A stretch of DNA of 64,000 nt from Candidatus Methylophosphatis haderslevensis. GTDB lineage: Bacteria > Pseudomonadota > Gammaproteobacteria > Burkholderiales > Rhodocyclaceae. Position 1 is the first letter of the stretch. The number at the start of each line of letters is the position of its first letter. The stretch spans positions 248,001 to 312,000 of the forward strand of contig JADJSA010000001.1 of the NCBI GenBank assembly GCA_016711925.1, written 5' to 3'. The translations under genes and the position numbers were made by a program. Shown piece by piece: positions 59,545 through 64,000 of the stretch. The notes under the pieces are model-generated. The model saw nothing but the letters and a program-made list of their open reading frames with translations, had not been told where the DNA came from and did not search any database.

Positions 59545-60126
59545 ATGCATCCGTTGCTGAAAATGCTCGAAGGCGGCGACCGGCGCTCGATCGGCAGATC
59601 GAACGAAGCCGTCGCGCGCGTGCTCGCAGCGCCCGGCCTGATCGGCGTCCTGTTCGACGGCATGGGCAGCGACGACCCGCTGCTCGCCATGCGCTGCGCC
59701 GATGCGGCGGAAAAAGTCACGGCGCTTCGCCCCGACCTGCTGCAGGCCCGCAAGGCCGCCCTGCTCGGCCCGCTTGCGCAGATCGAGCAGAAGGAAGTCC
59801 GCTGGCATGTCGCGCCGATGCTCGCCCGCCTGTCGCTGTCGCAGACCGAGCTGGAGCGCACCGTCGACATCCTGCTCGCCTGGACCAACGAGCGCAGCAG
59901 CATCGTCAAGGCACTCGCCATGCAGGCCCTTGCCGATCTGGCGCTGCGCAACGAAAAGCTGCGTCCGGCCGTGCTCCGGCACATCCGGGAACTGGTCGTC
60001 ATCGGCACGCCGGCCATGAAAGCCCGCGGCAGAAAACTCGTCGATCTGCTCGACCCACACAAGGCCGCAACACGACCGCGCCGCAATTCGCCGCGGGCGG
60101 CGCACAACCCGTCGGTCAGCCAGTGA
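59545..60126 (+). CDS. HEAT-repeat-like hypothetical protein
   Basis: 193 residues, all helical. Repeats of about 35 residues are visible (PGLIGVLFDGMGSDDPLLAM, EVRWHVAPMLARLSLSQTEL, RSSIVKALAMQALADLALRN), typical of HEAT/ARM scaffolds. The C-terminal 30 residues are basic and probably disordered. Function unknown. It ends 3 bases before imuA begins. Confidence 0.65.
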   Translation: MHPLLKMLEGGDRRSIGRSNEAVARVLAAPGLIGVLFDGMGSDDPLLAMRCADAAEKVTALRPDLLQARKAALLGPLAQIEQKEVRWHVAPMLARLSLSQTELERTVDILLAWTNERSSIVKALAMQALADLALRNEKLRPAVLRHIRELVVIGTPAMKARGRKLVDLLDPHKAATRPRRNSPRAAHNPSVSQ

Positions 60127-60129
60127 AAC

Positions 60130-60879
60130 ATGGCCAGCCTCCTGCCCTTTGCCGACCTGCCGCCGCGTACCGACATCTGGCGCGGCGACAGCCTTGCCGC
60201 GCCCGCGCTACCCGGCATTGCCAGCGGCTTTGCCCAGCTCGATGCGCAACTGCCGGGCAACGGCTGGCCGCTCGGCGCGCTGACCGAAATCTATGCCGAG
60301 GCCGAGGGCATCGGCGAACTCTCGCTGCTCGCCCCGGCGCTCGCACGACTTGCCGCCCAGGACAAATGGATCGCCTGCATCGCCCCGCCCTGGCTGCCCT
60401 ACGCGCCGGCGCTCGCCGCGCTGGATATCGACCTTGCGCGCCTGCTGATCGTGCGCCCGCAAAGCCGCGCCGAAACCCTCTGGGCGGCGCGCCAGGCCAT
60501 CGCCTCGCAGGCCTGCAGCGCCGTGCTGTGCTGGCTCACGCGCGCCGACATGCAAAGCCTGCGCCGCCTGCAACTGGCGGCCGAGGCCTCGCACACCCTG
60601 TCCGTGCTGTTCCGCCCGGCGCACCAGGCGCAGCAGGCCACGCCTGCCGCGCTCAAGCTGCTGCTGCAGGCGCGGCTCGATGGTCTCGCGCTGCGCATCC
60701 TCAAGCGCCGCGGCGCGGCGCCGGCCGCCCCCATCCTGCTGCCGCAACTGCAATGCACGGCACGCGCGCTGCCGCACCTGGCAGAAGCGATGGCGATGGC
60801 GATGGCGATGGCCGGACATCATGATCTGGCTGGCGCTGCATCTGCCAAACCTGCCGCTGCAGCCATGCACCCGTGCTGA
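60130..60879 (+). CDS. imuA: Translesion synthesis accessory protein ImuA
   Basis: 249 residues, RecA-like fold without a good Walker A. Signatures: GIASGFAQLDAQLPGNGWPL GALTEI, WIACIAPPWLPYAPALAALD, RLLIVRPQSRAETLWAARQA and CSAVLCWLTRADMQSLRRLQ. It partners ImuB and the DnaE2 polymerase in damage-induced mutagenesis. Near the 3' end four copies of GCGATG encode Met-Ala repeats (60787-60810). It overlaps imuB by 59 bases. No SOS box was seen directly upstream; the nearest is at 57113. Confidence 0.88.
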   Translation: MASLLPFADLPPRTDIWRGDSLAAPALPGIASGFAQLDAQLPGNGWPLGALTEIYAEAEGIGELSLLAPALARLAAQDKWIACIAPPWLPYAPALAALDIDLARLLIVRPQSRAETLWAARQAIASQACSAVLCWLTRADMQSLRRLQLAAEASHTLSVLFRPAHQAQQATPAALKLLLQARLDGLALRILKRRGAAPAAPILLPQLQCTARALPHLAEAMAMAMAMAGHHDLAGAASAKPAAAAMHPC

Positions 60880-62359
60880 AGGCAGCGCAGACACACCCAT
60901 CGCGGTGTTCGGCACGACACCATCGTCAGGGCACCCCTGGCGCTACGCGCTGCCGCGCCAGACGCAAGCCGGCCCCCCTTCGGGCGGCCGTGCGGGGGGC
61001 TCACGCCTGGTGGCAGCGAATGCTCGCGCGCTGGCTGCCGGCATCCACCCCGGCCTCGGCCTGGCCAGCGCACTGGCACTAGCGCCGGATCTGGTCGCCC
61101 GCCCGCGCGACATTCGCGGCGAAGCCGCACTGCTCGTCGAACTCGCCTGCTGGGCCGCGCAGTTCACGCCGCAACTCGCGCTCGATGCGCCCGACTGCGT
61201 GCTGCTCGATGTCGGCGCCAGCCTCAGGCTGTTCGGCGGCATCGGCGAACTGATGGCGCGCATCGCGCACGGTGGCGCCGCGCTCGGTCTCGAACTCTCG
61301 CTCGCCGCCGCGCCCACGCCGCTGGCGGCGCGCTGGCTTGCGCTCTGCGGCGGCGGGCGCATCGTCGAACGCCACGACGACTTGCCGGCACGCCTGGCAG
61401 CGCTGCCGGTCGGCGTGCTCGAATCCGCCGCGGGCGGCAGGGACGCGGTCAGGGCCGAATCGATCGCCCTGCTCGAAGCCATCGGCATCGGCACCATCGG
61501 CCAGTGCCTGCACCTGCCGCGCGACGGGCTGGCCAGACGCGACGCGCAGGCCGTCACCCGCGCGCTCGACCGGGCGTTCGGCCGCCTGCCCGACCCGCGC
61601 CCGCCCTTCGTGCCGCCGCAGACATTCCGCTCGCGCATCGAACTGGCGCTGCCGAGCGCCAATGCCGAGCAACTGACCTTCGCCGCCCGCCGCCTGCTCG
61701 CCGCACTGGCCGGCCACCTCGCCGCCCATCAGTCGGGCATCGAGCACTACCGGCTGCAACTCGAACACGACGAGTTGCCCGCCAGCGTGCTCGGCGTCCA
61801 TCTGGGCGTCGTTTCGCGCGACGAGGCGCGCTGCAGCCTGCTGGCGCGCGAGCACATCGCGGCGCTGCGGCTGGTCGCGCCGGTCACGGCAGTGGCGCTG
61901 GAAGCCGCGCAGATCCTGCCGCTGCCGGGCGAATCGGGCACGCTGTTCGGCGCCCAACTCGGCAACCCGCGCGAACAGGCCGAAGCCCGCACGCTGCTGG
62001 TCGAGCGCCTGCGCGCGCGCCTCGGCAACGATGCGGTCGGCTGCATCGAAATGCATGGCGATCACCGCCCCGAGCGCGCCTGGCAGGCTGTCGTCCCACA
62101 GGACGGCAGGGTTGCCCGGACGGGCGTGCACCACCCGCCACCGCGCCCGGTCTGGCTGTTGCCCGAACCGCAGCCGCTCGCCCGCAGCGACACGCTGCAA
62201 CTCGTGGCCGGCCCCGAGCGCATCGAGGCCGGCTGGTGGGACGGTTTCGATGTGGCGCGCGACTACCACCTCGCCCTCGGCCCGCAGCGCCAGTTGCTGT
62301 GGGTATTCCGCGAATTGCGCGACGGCGAAAGCTGGTTCGTGCATGGGGTGTTCGGTTGA
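60821..62359 (+). CDS. imuB: Inactive Y-family polymerase homologue ImuB
   Basis: 512 residues from ATG at 60821 (MIWLALHLPNLPLQ). Y-family fold, but the first catalytic Asp segment (DxDxFFAxVE in active enzymes) is replaced by LALHLPNLPL. The second acidic pair is also lost (VLLDVGASLRLFGG has D-V in place of D-E). This is the expected state for ImuB, which scaffolds ImuA and DnaE2 and binds the beta clamp. The C-terminal WLLPEPQPL and GGWWDG-type region (GWWDGFDVARDYHL) is family-typical. No imuC/dnaE2 gene follows in this window. Confidence 0.9.
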   Translation: MIWLALHLPNLPLQPCTRAEGSADTPIAVFGTTPSSGHPWRYALPRQTQAGPPSGGRAGGSRLVAANARALAAGIHPGLGLASALALAPDLVARPRDIRGEAALLVELACWAAQFTPQLALDAPDCVLLDVGASLRLFGGIGELMARIAHGGAALGLELSLAAAPTPLAARWLALCGGGRIVERHDDLPARLAALPVGVLESAAGGRDAVRAESIALLEAIGIGTIGQCLHLPRDGLARRDAQAVTRALDRAFGRLPDPRPPFVPPQTFRSRIELALPSANAEQLTFAARRLLAALAGHLAAHQSGIEHYRLQLEHDELPASVLGVHLGVVSRDEARCSLLAREHIAALRLVAPVTAVALEAAQILPLPGESGTLFGAQLGNPREQAEARTLLVERLRARLGNDAVGCIEMHGDHRPERAWQAVVPQDGRVARTGVHHPPPRPVWLLPEPQPLARSDTLQLVAGPERIEAGWWDGFDVARDYHLALGPQRQLLWVFRELRDGESWFVHGVFG

Positions 62360-62463
62360 GCGGGCAAAGGCGTGCGGAAACTGCGCCGCGCCAGATGAAC
62401 CGGCCGCTTGCGCGCCCCATCACCCAACCTGTCGCGGCGGCAAAGGCCCGGGCGGCTCGAAGC

Positions 62464-62582
62464 AGCATGGCTGGAACCCCCATGGATAGGCCGTTTGCAG
62501 CCTGCCTGCCCTGCACGCCCCATGGATTGGCGCTGTCAGCGATGCCGTGCCGGAAAGCGCCTGTTCATGCGGGTTCTGGCCT
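62464..62582. repeat. Dispersed ~41-bp palindromic repeat, locus J (three units)
   Basis: CCCCCATGGATAGGCCGTTT, CACGCCCCATGGATTGGCGC, then GCCGGAAAGCGCCTGTTCAT followed by GCGGGTTCTGGCC. Same family as 13281-13406, here in the opposite orientation for two units. Confidence 0.65.
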
Positions 62583-62715
62583 GGGCATGTGCGACAACAC
62601 CTGCACCCTCGCTCCGGCCAGCGGCCCGCTGGCGGATGCGCCGACCCCCGCTATCGGCGAGCACGGATGTTGCCGGATCCCGGATCACGCCCGAGAAACG
62701 GGCATGGCGTGTGTC

Positions 62716-62767
62716 AGAAAAAGCGGGTCCGCGACATGCCATACCCCGGCACGTCGCGGACCCGCTT
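62716..62767 (-). terminator. Intrinsic terminator of actP
   Basis: AAGCGGGTCCGCGAC (62721-62735) and GTCGCGGACCCGCTT (62753-62767) form a perfect 15-bp stem with a 17-base loop. On the minus strand the stem is followed by five T residues (complement of 62718-62722). It lies 37 bases past the actP stop. Confidence 0.85.
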
Positions 62768-62803
62768 GCGGTCAGAACTGCTTGTTGTCAGTACTGCCTG
62801 TGG

Positions 62804-64000
62804 TCAGTGCTTGCTGGCTCCCGATGCACCGAAACCGGTCTGGGCACGCATGTACTGATCCTCGAACGCATCGATTTCCCGCTTCGCCGAGGCGCTCGAA
62901 TCGGTCTTCGAGAAGATGTACGCCAGGATGAAGGCCACCGGCATCGCGAACAGCGCCGGCTGCGTGTAGGGGAAGATCGGCGCGGCGTTGCCCAGCACGT
63001 CGACCCACACCGACTTCGACAGCACGACGAAGGCGACCGCCGAAAACAGACCGCCATAGCCGCCGAACAGCGCGCCCCGCGTCGTCAGACCCTTCCAGTA
63101 CATCGAGAGGATGAGCACCGGGAAGTTGCCTGCCGCCGCCACACCGAAGGCCAGACCGACCATGAAGGCGACGTTCTGCTTCTCGAACGTGATGCCGAGG
63201 ATGATGGCGACGAAGCCCAGGCAGATGGTGGCGATTCGCGACACGCGGATCTCGGAGGCCTCGGTAGCTTGCCCCTTCTTGAAGACGCGGGCGTAGAGGT
63301 CATGCGAGATTGCCGACGCACCGGCCAGTGCCAGGCCCGAAACCACTGCCAGGATGGTGGCGAAGGCAACGGCCGCCATGAAACCCAGTAGCATGTCGCC
63401 GCCAACCGCCCGCGCCAGGTGCATGGCGACCATGTTGCCGCCGCCGATCAGCTTGCCGCCGATTTTGCCGCCCTCGAAGAAATCGGGATTCTGGCCGACG
63501 ATCAGGATCGCGCACAGGCCCATGAGGAAGATCACGTTGAAGAAGTAGGCAACGATACCGGAAGCATAGAGCACCGATTTGCGCGCTTCCTTGGCGTCCG
63601 ACACGGTAAAGAAGCGCATCAGGATGTGCGGCAGGCCCGCGGTGCCGAACATCAGGCCAAGGCCGAGCGACATGGCATTGATCGGATCGGACAGCATGCT
63701 GCCGGGCGTCATCAGCTTGAACCCGAGCTTGTGTACCGACGTCGCCTTTTCCATCAGGGTCTGGAACGAAAAGCCGAACTGGTTGAATGCCAAAAGCATG
63801 GCCAGCGTGCCCCCGGCAAGCAGCATGCAGGCCTTGATGATCTGAACCCAGGTCGTCGCGACCATGCCGCCGAAGGTCACATACACCATCATCAGGATGC
63901 CGACCGCGAAGATGGCGATGTTGTAGTCGAGGCCGAACAGCAGCTTGATCAACTGGCCGGCGCCGACCATCTGCGCGATCAGGTAGAAGCAGACCACGGT
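62804..64000 (-). CDS. actP: Cation/acetate symporter, C-terminal part
   Basis: About 398 residues visible; the N-terminus lies beyond the window. SSS-family sodium:solute symporter. The ActP pattern is clear: VTFGGMVATTWVQIIKACML, MFGTAGLPHILMRFFTVSDA KEARKS, AISHDLYARVFKKGQATE and GLAFGVAAAGNFPVLILSMY WKGLTTRGA. At least ten TM segments are seen. It takes up acetate and similar short acids with cations. Usually preceded by a small yjcH gene, which would be outside the window. Confidence 0.9.
   Translation of the reverse strand, partial: TVVCFYLIAQMVGAGQLIKLLFGLDYNIAIFAVGILMMVYVTFGGMVATTWVQIIKACMLLAGGTLAMLLAFNQFGFSFQTLMEKATSVHKLGFKLMTPGSMLSDPINAMSLGLGLMFGTAGLPHILMRFFTVSDAKEARKSVLYASGIVAYFFNVIFLMGLCAILIVGQNPDFFEGGKIGGKLIGGGNMVAMHLARAVGGDMLLGFMAAVAFATILAVVSGLALAGASAISHDLYARVFKKGQATEASEIRVSRIATICLGFVAIILGITFEKQNVAFMVGLAFGVAAAGNFPVLILSMYWKGLTTRGALFGGYGGLFSAVAFVVLSKSVWVDVLGNAAPIFPYTQPALFAMPVAFILAYIFSKTDSSASAKREIDAFEDQYMRAQTGFGASGASKH

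Larger units (their letters stand above)
62360..62803. other. 444-base convergent region between imuB and actP
   Basis: It holds palindromic repeat copy J (62464-62582) and a strong terminator (62716-62767). No gene is supported in it. Confidence 0.55.

Overview
The window is a GC-rich (roughly 65%) chromosomal segment of a betaproteobacterium. The evidence is the gene set and order: iscRSUA-hscBA-fdx-iscX beside cysE-trmJ and divergent suhB, ispD-ispF overlapping, a DUF6279 lipoprotein, and a lexA/imuA/imuB neighbourhood. A member of the Rhodocyclales or a close relative is plausible, but that rank is inference. No rRNA, tRNA or CRISPR array was seen. Most of the window is ordinary core chromosome, with several small accessory islets.

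Layout. 1-4.6 kb: end of a host-attachment protein gene, thpR, ispF-ispD, then the three-gene AmmeMemoRadiSam cassette (amrB-amrA-amrS). 4.6-7 kb: an islet with a frameshifted IS110 transposase remnant, a low-GC HEPN-like gene, and an overlapping pair encoding an L,D-transpeptidase-like protein and a small exported protein. 7-13.3 kb: MazG-like pyrophosphohydrolase, a receiver-TPR protein, a small exported protein and mfd. 13.4-23 kb: signalling and accessory genes: a chemoreceptor with a 5' frameshift, a NarL-type two-component pair, a frameshifted exported protein, a VapBC pair whose antitoxin is frameshifted, a nucleotidyl cyclase-HDOD fusion and an unknown HExxH protein. 23-32 kb: an exported caspase-like protein coupled to an OmpA-type lipoprotein, a VOC protein, small membrane proteins, a diheme cytochrome c, DAHP synthase and serB. 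32-41 kb: the isc operon behind a well-formed promoter with two IscR-like boxes, split by an ISAzo13-type insertion between hscA and fdx, then cysE, trmJ and divergent suhB. 41-50 kb: membrane methyltransferase-like protein, DUF6279 lipoprotein, crotonase plus 3-hydroxyacyl-CoA dehydrogenase, a DUF937-OmpA protein, DctA and a solute-binding protein. 51-64 kb: mutS, a LivK-like binding protein, slyD, a peroxiredoxin, a DedA-like protein, an SOS-box-preceded VOC-lexA pair, a GIY-YIG nuclease gene enclosed by palindromic repeats, small enzymes, imuA-imuB and the 3' part of actP.

Two repeat families stand out. The first is a family of about 41-bp imperfect palindromes, often in tandem, at about ten intergenic sites across the window. 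The second is a different palindrome (core GTTCGTCCTGAGCG) present three times, only around the GIY-YIG gene; one copy encodes that protein's C-terminal tail. The GIY-YIG/repeat unit is the best candidate here for a little-described mobile or repeat-maintenance system. The L,D-transpeptidase-like/exported pair is the best candidate for an effector-immunity pair.

DNA repair is a recurring theme: mfd, mutS, lexA and imuAB lie in one window. The lexA cistron sits behind a VOC gene whose promoter carries a perfect CTGT-N8-ACAG box. imuB lacks polymerase active-site acids, as the family does, and no dnaE2 (imuC) follows it here. Several frameshift-like lesions fall between 15 and 20 kb, so gene decay or assembly indels should be kept in mind there.
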